Shown: piece by piece, positions 43,600 to 55,795 of the stretch
How the letters are laid out: every line of letters begins with the position of its first letter
How positions within the stretch are numbered: position 1 is the first letter of the stretch
NCBI GenBank assembly: GCA_037957365.1
Contig: JARHVA010000224.1
Location: 2,887,501 to 2,951,500, forward strand
Reading direction: 5' to 3'
Length of the DNA: 64,000 nucleotides
Source of the DNA: Torreya grandis
Lineage: Eukaryota; Streptophyta; Pinopsida; Cupressales; Taxaceae
Position numbers and translations under genes: made by a program
Notes under the pieces: model-generated
What the model was told of the DNA's origin: nothing
Seen by the model: the letters and a program-made list of their open reading frames with translations, nothing else
Databases searched by the model: none

Positions 43600-44993
43600 A
43601 TGGGTTTCCTATTCTTTGGCACATAGCATAGGCTTCTACCCACCCATTAACATTCCTAAATAAATGTTGACCACCAAAGCCTTTGTAGAAGGACCTTTCT
43701 AGTAGTGGCATGTAGTTGCTTGTGGCCTTCCTCAAGGGATCCTGTGACCTCCTATCTTGAGAGATATGAGGGAGGCACTGGTTGGGCCATAGGCCATTGA
43801 TTAACTAGAAGTAGCTTGACTTAATGATTATCTTCTTCCATTCACATCTACTCATTTTTTCCAATGTCACCAATGATCATGTAATGGAATTGGGCAATAT
43901 GACAATACGAAACAATTGAGCATTATGGAAATTGTCAAGGACTCCTAGCAATTCTTGCACATTTATCCTTGAAAGTTGGTCTGCAAGGACATAATGCTTT
44001 CCTATTCTTTAGCACAAAGCACATTCTGCCACCTACTCATTGGTGGCCGTAATTAATGTTGGCTACCAAAGCCTCGCTAGTAGGACCTTCATAATAGAAG
44101 CGTGTAATTCCACATGGCCTTCCTCAAGGGATCTTTTGATCTGTTCTCTTTTGACACGATAGAGGACTTGGTTGGGTCCTATCTTGTATAATAGCCTCAT
44201 TAATTCATGGTCCTAGTTAATCAATGGCCTCTTCCATTCACATTTACTCATTTGTTGTAGGAAGCTTCCAATCGACAAGGAGTGGCCAATGATCATGTAG
44301 TGGAATTGCATAACACAATAATATGAAACAATTGGGCTTTAGGGAAATTGTCAAGGATTCCCTCTAGCAGTTCATATACCTTGGCGTTTCAAGTTGGTTT
44401 GCAAGGATGTGATGATTTCCGTGTCTTACCATGATCTTAAATGTAATTTTTTTAATGTTAAGATTCATCGTCTTACTTGTCCATGGATTGCAAGTTTGCT
44501 CACTTTGTAGAGTGAAGCTTGATGGCCCACATAGAATACAAATGATTGGCGAAAATATAGTGTATTAGTTTTTGTATTACTTGCACCATACCTAAGGTCT
44601 CCTCTGTGGTACTATAATTCATTTCCACTCTTGACAGGGTTTGTTGTTAAAGTAGATAGGATGGACTAACTTGTGTATAATTCTTTTGTGACTGTGCACC
44701 CAATGGCAAAGTTGGAGGTATTAAGGTACACTTGGAACTCTTTATTCCAAAATGAGCAGGCAAGTATGGGTGCACTTATACATATTGTCTTGAGGTCTTA
44801 CATGGTGTTCTATTGCTTGTTAATCCAAAAATGAAAGACACTCCCTAGTTAATAAATTTTGGGGTGAGACACTTGGGTAAAATTATTCCCAATCTGTTTG
44901 TAATACCCGACTTGGCCAAGGACTTGACCAATCCCAAGTCATAAGAAAATTCTATATGTACTATCACTTCTATCTTTGAAGAATTTGTCTTCA
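43600..44993 (-). pseudogene. Gypsy pol fragment (RNase H and integrase finger), minus strand
   Basis: Read on the minus strand from 44993. The end of reverse transcriptase is followed by RNase H with EFQVYLNTSNFAIGCTVTKE, LYSTTEETLGMVQVIQKL and FANHFVFYVGHQASLYKVSK. The integrase zinc-finger segment (LLYKIGPNQVLYRVKREQIK then SLEEGHVE) follows and is present in tandem (43.6-44.4 kb). The RNase H spelling is that of plant Gypsy elements with S-T-T-E-x-x-x-L-G-M-V. The fragment is cut at its 5' side by the Gypsy insertion at 44994 and meets an oppositely oriented Gypsy fragment at about 43.6 kb. Confidence 0.75.
43605..44440. repeat. Tandem duplication of about 393 bp in Gypsy integrase
   Basis: TTTCCTATTCTTT at 43605 recurs at 43998. 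ACCAAAGCC, GGCCTTCCTCAAGGGATC and CTTCCATTCACAT follow in both copies in the same order. A partial third copy continues to about 44440. The copies differ at many positions, so the duplication is old. Confidence 0.7.
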
Positions 44994-46417
44994 TCTGATG
45001 TCCCCAAATGGGACGATTTAACAAAAAAGGGGTTTTCCCCTAAATCCACAAATTCTGAAATTCTAAAATAGAAATCAACAAACCCTAGTTTGCAATAAAT
45101 GGTCTAAAACCTTACCAAACCCCAAGAAATCCTAGGCGCCACAATGCAAGGGATGTGAAGACAATTTTCAACCACTATTTTATCCAAAATTCATTTGAAT
45201 GCTTGCCAAAATAAGCAGTAAATTAAATATAGGAAAGTACCTTTTTGCCAAATTATTGAGGATCAAATGTAACTTTATGATGGCTATAAAAATATGATAT
45301 TTCTCTCAAACACAGTTGTTCCTTTCTATTTTCTGCTTCAAACCCTCACCAAAAATATGCCACAGGCACCCAAAAATCAAGGAAAATTCCAGCGAACCCC
45401 TAGGGCATCCAAAATGGCCCAAAAAGTCCTCCAAGCCCAATTGTCCAAGTCACCAAGTTGCAGGAAAAATAGCAGAATATTTATTGAGCAAGATCCCGCC
45501 TTTCGCAAGTGAAAAAGAACAAGAAACCTTGTCAAAATAATTAAATAATAATCTGAAAATTATTATTTAATATTCTATCAAATTAGAGTCTCAAATCTTC
45601 ATCAATTCTTCTCCAAAACCCCACGCCAATATGTAAAAAATTAGTAAATAATTCCAAAATATTAATTCGCATAAATAGACCCCAAAAAGGATCATCCAAA
45701 CCTTAAAACAAGCCTCCAAAACAAGTTGCTCCACTTGCAAAATTAGTGCAAATAATAATAAAGAATATTATGCATCAAATTGACCTCAAATAATTCACCA
45801 AAACCTCAATATAGTCTCTCAAAGCAAATCACCCCACTCTAGGGCAAGTAACAAAACCTCCTTTAGCAAAGGTGACATCAAAAGACACATTTTGTAGAAT
45901 AATCAGGATCAAATTTGCGAACACCTATTGGGCATGCATTTCAATAGCTTCTTCAAGCATGAAGAAACAATTATCAAATTCAATATGTCCTCAGTTGTGA
46001 TCTTCACCTTGTATTTGTACCTTCCAAAGAGAGGTGAACCACCTTGGGGAGGTAAAATACCTCATAAGCCTCACTTGCCATTTTTAGAATATCTTTTCCT
46101 TTCCTTGCTTTAGCTCTCAAGCCAACATTATCTTTTTCAAATATAATATTAATTAGTTGCCTTTAATAAAATAGTAATTAAAATTATTTTTAGGCAATAA
46201 TTAATTCAATTAAATACTTTAGTGGTAAAAACCACTTTTATGAAATATTTTATTAATTAAATAATAATTGCCTTAAGAGAAAATGATAAAAATCACTATT
46301 TTGGTAATTAATAACTAATAAAATATAACCCCCAAAAGGATTCTTTTAGTCTATGGGGGAGTAGACTAAAGGTATTTAATACCTGCTTATACTTGATGTG
46401 GAAATGGAGATATCACA
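44994..46417 (-). repeat. Gypsy 3' LTR (1,424 bp)
   Basis: In minus orientation it starts TGTGATATCTCC and ends at 44994 with GGGGACATCAGA, apparently mutated from TG...CA form. It aligns along its length with the 5' LTR. It keeps about 120 bp near 45655-45780 that the 5' LTR lacks. Confidence 0.85.
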
Positions 46418-48585
46418 GTCCTCCCTTCCCACAATTGTTTGCCCTCAAACAATCTAAAACAAGGCTTCCTTGATATAGAGCATCTGCTACCACATTGTTT
46501 TTCCCTTTCACATACTCAATATCAAAATCATTAGCTTGCACCTTGCTTATCCACTTTTGTTGCCTATCTTTAAACTCTTTTTGATTGAGGAAGAATCTCA
46601 AGCTATTGCGATCCAATTTTACAATGAATTTGCCACAAACCAAATATTGTCTAAACTTATTTAAAGCATGCATAATTGCTAACATCTTCTTGTCATAAAT
46701 TGAATAAGCTTTCTTTGAATCCTCGAGTGTCCTACTCTCAAAAGCAATAGGATGTCTATTCTGCATTAGGACAACCCCTATCCTTTCACTTGAAGACCAC
46801 AAATAGAGTAGAGAAATCTGGAATAGCAAGAACTGGGCAAGAACACATTACCTCCTTGAGATTTTCAAATGCTAGATGCGCTGTTTTGGACCATTTGAAG
46901 CCCCTTTCTTAGTCAAATCAGTCAAGGGGGCAGAAAGTTGTGAGAAACCTTTCACAAATCCCCTGTAATAACTACAAAGACCACAAAAACCTCTCAACTG
47001 TGAGTGTAGAGGGAATAGGCCAATCGATCATAGCTGCAATTTTTTGTTGGCCCACTTGCACATCTTGTGCATTGATGACATGCCTTAAATACAAAATCTC
47101 TGTTAATCCAAACTCACACTTGGATTTTTTTGCAAAGAAAGAATGCTGCTCCAATGTGTCCAAGACCAAATCCAAGTGCTTCAAGTGCTCCTACAAGGTT
47201 TTGCTATACACGAGAATGTCATCAAAGAAAACTAGCACAAAGTTCCTTAGATATTTGCCAAACATATTGTTCATACATGATTGGAAAGTAGTTGGGGCAT
47301 TAGTTAATCCAAAAGGCATAAACAAAAACTCAAAGTGCCCAAAATGACATCTAACAATAGTTTTATGAACATCATCTTCTTTTATCTTGATTTGGTGATA
47401 ATCGGATCTTAAATCAATCTTAGAAAAGTAAGTGGCACCATGTAACTCATCCATTAATTCATCAATCCTAGGTATTGGATACCTATTATTGATGGTCTTC
47501 TTATTCAATAACCTATAATCAATGCACATCCACATAGTACCATCCTTTTTTTTCACTAGAACAATTGAACAAGCAGAAGGACTTGACCTAGGCCTTATGT
47601 GTCCCATATCAAGTAATTTTTTGATGTTTTTTTCAATCTCTTCTTTGAAAACTCTTGGATGGTGGTAAGGAGCGACAATAATAGGTTTGGCACCCACTTC
47701 TAGCTCAATATTATGCTCAAATTCTCTATCTGGTGGCAAACCATAAAGTAAATTATCAAAGACATGAACATGCTTGTCTAAAATAGTTTGTAACTTATTA
47801 TGAAGGGGCTGTTGTTTTATATTTTTTGAATTTACTGTGATAAAACAACTTGCTTCCCAAGCAATTTGACCTCTTCTAAAAGCCCTTTCCATCTTCTTCA
47901 TAGACACCTCTTGTGGAGCACCATTTGCTAGACCCTTGAGGACCACTTCCTTGCCCTCTTTGAAGAATTTCAGCTCCATAGTTTTGTAATTTTGAGTGAA
48001 TTCACATAAGGAATGCAACCATTGAACACCAAAAACAATATCAATATCTCTAATGTCAACAACATAAAAATCATTAATTACTTTGTGTTTCCCAAGAGTG
48101 AGTGGGAGTTGTGGCAACTTTTTGGAGTAAGAGATGGTGAATCCATCCGCCATAGTCACATTGAAACCCTTGCAATCCATGGCTTCTAATGCCATCTTCT
48201 TAACCAAGCCCCCATCGATGAAATTATGTGTGGCTCCACTATCAACCAAAGTAATCACTCTTTGACCCTTCAATGTGCCTTTTACCTTGAAAGCATGATA
48301 CTTGGGAGCTCCTGAAAGAGAAGCAAGTGTGCTACCCAAGTCTTGTGTGTCCTCCTCATGCACATGCTCATCAACAACGTTGTCATTCTGTTCATTATTA
48401 GTATCAACAATATCAAAATTTGAATCATCATTAATTACCGCAATGTAGGGGACATGCCCCTTGCCCATGCAACGGTGGCCTTTGGTCAATGGATTGTTGC
48501 AAGTGAAACATAAGCCTTGCCTTCTTAATTCATCTCTATCATCCTTCATATTGTTGCTATAGGGCAGTGATCTATGAGGTGGCAC
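46413..48585 (-). pseudogene. Gypsy protease-RT-RNase H, no integrase
   Basis: A 464-codon ORF (47191-48585) begins with the zinc knuckle [14 protein letters not shown] and continues with the aspartic protease ([14 protein letters not shown]). The reverse transcriptase has [53 protein letters not shown] and FFDDILVYS, an F in place of the usual first tyrosine of Y-x-D-D. After a stop, RT thumb sequence follows at 46972-47184 and RNase H at 46413-46829 (IYDKKMLAIMHALNKFRQYL, WISKVQANDFDIEYVKGKNN, VVADAL). RNase H then runs within about 20 codons into the polypurine tract and ends at a TGA supplied by the LTR. The integrase core is deleted. Confidence 0.9.
46418..46434 (-). promoter_or_regulatory. 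Gypsy polypurine tract
   Basis: TGGGAAGGGAGGAC on the minus strand directly precedes the 3' LTR start, the usual plus-strand priming site. Confidence 0.75.
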
Positions 48586-48757
48586 ATATGGTGTATACGG
48601 CTTCTTTTGTTGCTCATTGGGTGGTGCCCTAGGCTGCCCACTTTGTGCTTTTTGCTGCCCACTAAAATCAGACCTTGGTTGCCCTGTAGTTTCCCCTTTG
48701 GGCAGCGAATAGGTGGCTGCCCTTTTTGCCCTTCATAACCCTTGTATGCTGAACATT

Positions 48758-49642
48758 CTAAATCCAAAGCCTTATTGATAGCATCTTGTAAAGAAGAGGG
48801 TTAAAAGCCTTAACCAAATCCTTCAAGGGCTCAATCAAACCTTCATCAAACAAAACAACTAATTTCTTCTCACTAATATCGGGTACCATAATTGAAACAT
48901 TTTGAAAATCAACAACATACCTTTCAACATCATGATCTTGCTTGAGTTGTGCCAACTCACGAAAATGTATTTCCAAATTTTTTCTATCAAACCTCTCGAT
49001 GATCCGTTTGCCAAACGCCTCCATGGTAGTAATAGATCTGTGGCCTTGTGTGGTTAAGCCATGAAACCACCACTCATGAGCAATATCCTACAAATGTAGG
49101 GTGACAAATTTTAGAGCCTCATCCTCAAACATGGGGTTAAGCGATAAATGCCTCCAACTTCTACAACCATGATCTCACAAGAAGTTTATCAGTACCATCA
49201 AAATTAGGAAGAGAAATCTTACCCAACCTTTGTTGCAAATCTCTACGGTGTTGCATATTAGGAAACCGCGACTTGGATCCTTCATCTCATAATAATCTCG
49301 AAAAGACAATAGTGCTTGCGTGGCAAAGCTTAGAGCTGCATACTCTTTTTGACAGATCTCCAATTTATCATCCCTTAGCATCCTCATCTCTACTACTGGT
49401 TCTCTCTGCAGAAAAGTGGCCGTGAAGAATTTATGAGGGGGGTTAATAGAAACCCTCTCATTATCACTCGAATTTATTTCTCCATTGAAGGGGTGGTCTC
49501 TGTTGGGAGTTGTAGTATCCTTCAACATATCTACAATTTGTATACCCAAGGTATGCTGAAGATCTTTTTGGCTTTCTTTGATCAAGTTTTGCAAAAACTT
49601 AACCTGCTTTGAAGTAAATCCATTAGGCTCTTGATCCCCCAT
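48758..49642 (-). pseudogene. Gypsy gag
   Basis: Translation probably started at the ATG at 49642-49640 (MGDQEPNGFTSKQV), about 80 bp after the primer-binding site; a longer frame open upstream runs through the LTR edge and was not used. The N-terminal part (to 49175) has basic and coiled-coil-like segments. A frameshift follows, then the capsid-like retrotrans-gag core at 48758-49024 (IHFRELAQLKQDHDVERYV). The nucleocapsid zinc knuckle, C-x2-C...G-H-x-C, lies in the next ORF near 48490. Broken by stops. Confidence 0.8.
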
Positions 49643-49720
49643 AGTCTTTTTCCTTTTCTGATAACACAAGATCTCTTTATCTGCTTGCATCCAACAACCA
49701 AACTCACAAGTAGACAAGAT

Positions 49721-49736
49721 CAGTGCTTCGATACCA
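49721..49736 (-). promoter_or_regulatory. Gypsy primer-binding site
   Basis: TGGTATCGAAGCACTG on the minus strand, one base from the 5' LTR end, as expected for initiator-methionine tRNA priming. Confidence 0.75.
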
Positions 49737-49737
49737 C

Positions 49738-52607
49738 TGTAATTTCCCAAAATGGTACGTTTTAACAAAAAAAGGGTTTTCCCCTAAATCCACAAATTTT
49801 GAAATAGAAATCAACAAACCCTAATTTGCAAGAATGTAATGTCCCTTTTTTAGCGAGCATCCGAGTTTTGCGGATTAGCCTATCATCAGGGCCTCATAGG
49901 CTAATGATGGTGATTAGAGGGTCTAATGCGGGTGTTAATGAGTTCTCTAAATGGCAGTTTGCAATGTTTATTTCTCTAGTTCCTTGGCATATTCTGAGGT
50001 GATCATCTCCAGGGTTTTTTGGCTGCGTTTATATACACTTACTATTTTTAGTAAGTCAGTTGGCTGTTGGGGGCCAACTTTACTATTTTTAGTAAGGCAC
50101 GTTGGTGAGTAGAGGAAACAGTGGGCTACCTTTTGGTGCTGTCGGAATTAATAAAAGTTGATTATTGAAGGAGTTATGGAATTTTAATTATCATTAAAGT
50201 ATTATTTTAATAATAATTAATTATAAAAGTGCATAATATTATGACTTATTTGACTTTATTATAAAAGTTTATTTAATGTTATAAAGTCAAATTATATAAG
50301 TCAATGGTTTTGGCACCCACTGGAAGTGATATAATAAAGTAACACAAGCAAATTCACGGTTCATTGTTGATTCCATATTTATGAAATTTGTGAAGCTTTG
50401 GCTGTGAGGAGAAAACAAGGATTTCTTCTTCAATTTGATCATGGAGAACGTTCATTCTCTCTGATTTGAGCAACCTACAGGTGTGAGATACCATCCAAGG
50501 GCTGTTATTATAGGTGGTTTTACATCAGATGTCACATTATGCTTATTAAGGAGTTTGTTCCAGGGTTTTGAGAAGATTATCATCTGAGATCATAAATATA
50601 CCTATTGGTTGTTTGTTCAATTGCTGATTGCTTCTTGTTGGGGCTGTGCCATTTTCATTACCAGGCCGTACAAGTTTGTACCTACTGGGCTGTACAACAT
50701 CTTGAAGGTGGTGTTTTGAGTCTACGCTGAAACACCTTGGAATTTGAGTTGCATTTGCCATCATTGAGGGTGGCTAATCTAATGATATCAGTTCGCTACA
50801 AAATAAAGGTGGAGAAGTTGATGATTTGAGCAAGGCGTCCAATAAAGGGTTTCTGGTCTACTGTTAAAGTTTTCCAGAGAAGCAATATAATTGTTTTGGC
50901 TTTCGGCTATAGGATCATCTTCAGCAGTCTGGAGTTTATTGTTCAGTCTGTACAAACCGCTTCAGCCTTCATTCTTTGATCATAGAAGTCACATTGTTGA
51001 AGAAATAACTTACGGGTATGTTGTGATCAGTTTGAGATTCCACTCTTTACATCTTGTATCCGCTGTCTTATGATGTTAACAGCCTGATCTAAAGTGTTTC
51101 AGATCTGATATCTATGTATTCAGACCTGACATAGTGATAATAGAACCAGATTTGAAATAGAGTGCTTAATATTTGTTATGCAAATCTGTTGGTTATCATT
51201 ACTATTTATTGGCAAATGTTGTGGTATTGAAAATCAATAAAAAATACAACAAATCAAACACCTAAACACCCTAAAATTAGGATTCAGCTACCTTGCATAC
51301 AAAGTGTTTGACAAAATGTCACACCATCAAAACTGAAATTAATTGAGCAAATTCAACTAGCATATATCTCAAACAGGGGTGGGATATTCCTAAGAAACCT
51401 TTACCAAACCCCAAGAAACCCTAGGCACTACAATGCAAGGGATGTGAAGATAATTTTCAGCCACTATTTTATCCAAAATTCATTTGAATGCTTGCCAAAA
51501 TAAGTATTAAATTAAATATAGGAAAGTACTTTTTTGCCAAATTATTGAGGATCAAATGCAACTTTATGATGACTGTAAGAATATGATTTTTCTCTCAAAC
51601 ACAATTTCTGTTCCTTGCTATGTTTTACTTCAAACCCTTGCCAAAAATATGCCACATGTGCTTAGAAATCAAGGAAAATTTCAGTGAACCCCTAGGGCAT
51701 CCAAAATGGCCCGAAAAGTCCTCCAAGCCAATCGCCCGAGTCACCAAGGTGCATGAAAAATAGCAGAATATTTATTGAGTAAGATCCCGCCTTTCGCAAG
51801 TGAAAAAGAACAAGAAACCTTGTCAAAATAATTAAATAATATGAAAATTATTATTTAATATTCTATCAAATTAGAGCTTCAAATCTTCATCAATTCTTCT
51901 CCAAAACCCCATGCCAATATGTAGAAAATTAGTAAATAATTTCAGATTATTAATTTGCACAAATTGACATCAAATAATCCACCAAAACTTCAGTATAGTC
52001 TTTCAAAGCAAATCACCTTACTCTAGGGCAAGTAACAAATCCTCCTTTAGCAAAAAGGTGGCGTCAAAAGACACCTTTTGTAGAATAATCAGTACCAAAT
52101 TTGCGAACACCTATTGGGCATGCATTTCAATAGCTTCTTCAAGCATGAAGAAACAATTATCAAATCCAACATGTCTTCAATTATGATCTTCACGTTGTAT
52201 TTGTACCTTCCAAAAGAGGGCGAACCACTTTGGAGAGGTAACATACCTCATAAGCCTCACTTGCCCTTTTTAGAATATCTTTTCCTTTCCTTGCTTTAGC
52301 TCCCAAGCCAACATTATCTTTTTTGAATATAATATTACTTAGTTGCCTTTAATAAAATAGTAATTAAAATTACTTTTAGGCAATAATTAATTCAATTAAA
52401 TACTTTAGTGGTAAAAACCACTTTTATGAAACATTTTATTAATTAAATAATAATTGCCTTAAGAGAAAATGATAAAAATCACTATTTTGACAATTAATAA
52501 TTAACTAATAAAATATAACTCCCAAGAGGATTCCTTTAGTCTATGGGGAAGTAGACTAAAGGTCTTCAATACTTGCTTATACCTGATGTGGAAATGGGGA
52601 CATCACA
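49738..52607 (-). repeat. Gypsy 5' LTR, split by a nested LTR
   Basis: In minus orientation it starts TGTGATGTCCCC and ends GGGAAATTACA. Without the 1,557-bp insertion and one 5-bp duplication it is about 1,308 bp. Compared with the 3' LTR it shows scattered substitutions and one deletion of about 120 bp. Confidence 0.85.
49835..51391. mobile_element. Solo LTR nested in the Gypsy 5' LTR
   Basis: A 1,557-bp insertion absent from the other LTR, flanked by perfect AAGAA duplications (49830-49834 and 51392-51396). It starts TGTAATGTCCC and ends GGGATATTCCT, a decayed form of the inverted terminus. There are no gag or pol sequences, so it is a solo LTR. The empty-site sequence in the 3' LTR (about 45087) confirms the boundaries. 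Confidence 0.85.
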
Positions 52608-53251
52608 CTTCAGTTCGGCCTTGCAGAGGATAGGACCCAAGTAATTTTGAAATGGGACCGAAAATGAACATTTTTTGGGATTGCAATGAGGATACTTTCC
52701 TTTTGTGTAATCTAAGTCAACCATAGAGTTCTCATTGCAAAGATCCAACAAGGCCTCTATTGTTATGTTTTTGAATCTGGATCCACATGTTTTCTCTTTT
52801 ATATTCATAATAGTATGAAAATATCCCATTAAAATCAGATTGGAAGGTTTGTGGTTTACAATCCAATCCGATAAGTTTGAAAACATAGGGATTCAGCTGT
52901 TCCCAATGGGAGGATTACACACACACACACACGCACACACTTTTTGACAATAGTAAATTGCAGTTGTATTCCTTGAGAGAATAAAACAAGAGCAAGTCCC
53001 CAAGAGAGAATATGAGAGGAGAGACAAACATACTTGGAAGGGTTGTAGTGAATAAGAAATTTATTCGAAGGACATTGGATCGTATTCTTTGCACACCATA
53101 GACTGGGTAAGAAATGAGCTTTCTTCAGTCTAGATCTACCTATTTCTTGGAGTAGCACAAGATCTGTACCTTCAGTTTTGATTTTTTTTTTTAGGAAGTG
53201 GCACTTATTTGGCATACCTAGAGCTTGAACATTTTGTGATAGAATACACAT
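52608..53251 (-). pseudogene. LINE ORF2 endonuclease fragment
   Basis: The N-terminal endonuclease-exonuclease-phosphatase domain of ORF2. It reads ILSQNVQALGMPNKCHFLKK, then DLVLLQEIGRSRLKK, then (after a frame shift at an AC microsatellite, 52918-52941) NLILMGYFHTIMNIKEKTCG. The D of G-D-F-N has been replaced (G-Y-F-H), so the catalytic aspartate is lost. The domain stops at the Gypsy target duplication. Confidence 0.8.
52918..52941. repeat. (AC)n microsatellite
   Basis: An AC run of about 24 bp with one interruption, inside the LINE endonuclease remnant. It coincides with a frame change. Confidence 0.85.
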
Positions 53252-53469
53252 AATTATAACTGCTTTTTAGTGGAGGTGCTCACATCCTCGAGTTACTCGG
53301 GCTTTTTTTCTTTAGGAACCTAGATCTGTATATGTTGATATGTTGTGGGATCATTTCTGCTCTTAGCTATTTCATTTGTATCTGATAGAGTTTTGGGTTT
53401 CTTTTTTGTTTCTGATCTATGCATATCTCCCCATAATCGTATATCCATCGGAGTGAAATATGAGGGTCA

Positions 53470-54682
53470 TGGTTCCGTGAAGATGGTCTTATTATTACAC
53501 CTTATAGTATGTGATTTAGTTGGTTGAATTGAAAAATTGATGGGGTCCAAGTACTTACCTTGATTTTCTTGTTGATTAGTTGATCCAGACTTGGGTAGGA
53601 GCTTAGATTGGGTCTCTTTCTTCCCCTTTCCTTTTATCTTCATCTCTAGCACTGCAAAGGGGTTGCCCAATTGTATTAATTTTTTCCCCAGTTGACTATT
53701 ATTTTCCTTTCTGAAATGTGTTCTGCCCTGTTGGAATGCCATTGTGGGATTGTATTAGGTTCTCTTTTTTGTTGGATGAGCTTTGATATTTTGAACCTCT
53801 GCTGCCTGTGCTTCCTTTGGTGGATTTCCTTAAGTTGTATGCAAGGGAAAAGCCGTGGCCAGATGCCCATGCTCCTGACAGATCCTACATCTAAAGTAGA
53901 TATTTTCATAATCCAGTGGTTGCTCTCATTCAAATTCTCCCATTTTGAGGATGAGTCCATCCAGAAATGGCTTCTCGAGATCAATGCTGATACACATCCT
54001 GACATAATTAAGCACTCTGATGTTTCTAGTGATCTCGGAAGTAGCAATATTAATCTTTCACAATTCACGTGTAGCTGAACTGATCTTTCTGAGGGATGAT
54101 TCTTGTCAATACTCAGTTGGAAGAAGGGGCAGTCTCACCCATACAGGAACTATGCTAGGTAAATCCTCTGTAGGATCGAAAAGGCCCACTTTTTGTAGAA
54201 CCATGGACCCCCTTGAAAGATGAGATCCCTTTCTTCTTTGGTGGCAAACACTTCCAGGGAGTAACCTTTGGGCATCAGGATTATCTCCACTTGCCCATTT
54301 GGCTTTCAGTTCTCCTGAACCCACATTCTCATAGATTTGGGTCCAGGGAATGCCCCCATGAATCTGCAGATTAAATCCCATTATTTCGGCATCCACAAGC
54401 AACTCTCCATCTTATCCATTGTGAATGAGATTCTGGGAGGCGTTTCCATCTATATATAGCACTCATTTTCTTTTGAAAAAGAAACATTTGGTTTGATGAC
54501 AGATTTCTTGGCACGGCTCTGCACAAATGTTCTAAGATCATCTCTGCAGATTGTTGATCCTTTTTGAATACATAGCATCTGCAATTAGAGGAACTGGGAT
54601 CAATATTTTCAGTATTTTCCATGGTCAAATCCATCTGAGACTCCTTACTGAAGTCTGGTATTGAATCGCTGGAGGAGGCCAT
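53470..54682 (-). pseudogene. LINE ORF1 (DUF4283 and zinc knuckle)
   Basis: Starts with an ATG at 54682 (MASSSDSIPDFSKESQMDL). Frameshifted segments then read QKVGLFDPTEDLPSIVPVWV followed by RLPLLPTEY, the conserved core of the DUF4283 domain of plant LINE ORF1 proteins. A frame near 53880 contains a C-x2-C...G-H knuckle-like stretch, and the C-terminus is lysine-rich. ORF1 proteins bind the element RNA. At least three frame shifts make it non-functional. Confidence 0.75.
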
Positions 54683-54760
54683 GGCCTCCTCGCCTAGAGG
54701 ATCTGAGATCTAACCAGTGGGAGGTTGTGTAAAAAAAATAGAATTTTGGGAGAGAATGTG

Positions 54761-55673
54761 CTAGCATGGAGGAGCTGCAAAGCTCAGCCAAAAATTATCA
54801 ATATGATCATTTTATTACCATATGCACAATGAATATGTATGGTTTGTCTTTCCACCAATGAGTGTCAAGTGAAAAGCTAATTATGTGCATATGTACATGA
54901 AAAAATCAAATATGATATAAAAAGAGGAGGATAAAATGTATAGTAATAATTTTGTAGTCATACATGTGAAGTGTTTTGACTAACATATAGTGGCATGAAA
55001 AGTTTAACTTATAGCGTCCAAAACAACTATTATATTGTAAGAGAAATCTCATCAGATAGTGGCTCCCCTTTAAACAAATTGCTATAAGAAATAATAATTA
55101 ATATCTGAGCGGGGCCATCCGCAATGATGAAACATAACAATGCAATTATAAAAGTGCTGTTTATATAAAACAAAAACTGATTAGGGCACACATTGTGTAG
55201 AAGTTAATCTTTATAGGAGATTGCCATTGGCGCATGATCACACAAACTACTGATGCTATAAACTTGGTTGAAACTTGTGATGTACATCATAGGGTATAAA
55301 GTTTAAACTTCTTATTGGAGGAAAATGGGTCCCAAATTTCCGGTCAATGTAATTGAGAAATTTCTTTTGCTACTTGATAACTTCCTATAGAATACCCAAA
55401 AGTCCCACATGCATAGTTTTCGAGAATGAAAAAATAATAGCAATAGCTCACCTTATAACAAGTCACTCATCTCCCATAGCAATAATTGAGTTGGGAGGCC
55501 CAAAGGTGCATAAACCCCCTGTTAAGCAAAACCTTCACTAAGAAAGAAAGAAAGAACGAAAAAAGAAGAAGAAATTATTGATGTCCACAAATGACCAAAA
55601 GTAGGTCAATAGGACTTGAGGATACAACTGTCAATAGGAAAGAGAATCCAAGAAACTAAAGTACATAAGACAA
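54761..55673. other. Gene-free stretch
   Basis: No gene recognised. Contains an A/G-rich AAAG-type simple repeat at about 55540-55575. Confidence 0.5.
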
Positions 55674-55677
55674 AGTA

Positions 55678-55795
55678 AAGCCTCCAAAAGCATGTGTCGA
55701 TGAAGATGAGGGGTGAACAAAGGTGGTAATGGAACCGATACAAATAGCAATGAGGGGTGAACAAGAGCCTCCAAAAGCATGTGTCGATGAAGATT
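55678..55795. repeat. Short direct repeat
   Basis: AGCCTCCAAAAGCATGTGTC and the next bases (through GATGAAGAT) occur at about 55678 and again at about 55766. GAGGGGTGAACAA also occurs twice between. Two-copy tandem arrangement with a period near 88 bp. Confidence 0.75.

Larger units (their letters stand above)
44994..52607 (-). mobile_element. Gypsy retrotransposon with both LTRs and CTTCA target duplications
   Basis: A minus-oriented Ty3/Gypsy element bounded by CTTCA at 44989-44993 and 52608-52612. The 3' LTR is 44994-46417 and the 5' LTR 49738-52607 (enlarged by a nested solo LTR). A primer-binding site and polypurine tract are adjacent to the LTRs, and the internal region is 3.3 kb. Gag, protease, reverse transcriptase and RNase H are recognisable, but integrase is absent. 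The element therefore depends on another for integration. It landed where a LINE 5' fragment abuts an older Gypsy fragment. Confidence 0.9.
52608..54760 (-). mobile_element. LINE 5' half (ORF1 and endonuclease), cut by the Gypsy insertion site
   Basis: Minus-oriented L1-type element with ORF1 followed by the start of ORF2. Its 3' part is missing: at 52608 the sequence meets the Gypsy element, and beyond that a different Gypsy fragment, so the LINE was already truncated or rearranged before insertion. The 5' limit, about 80 bp upstream of the ORF1 ATG, is approximate. Confidence 0.75.
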
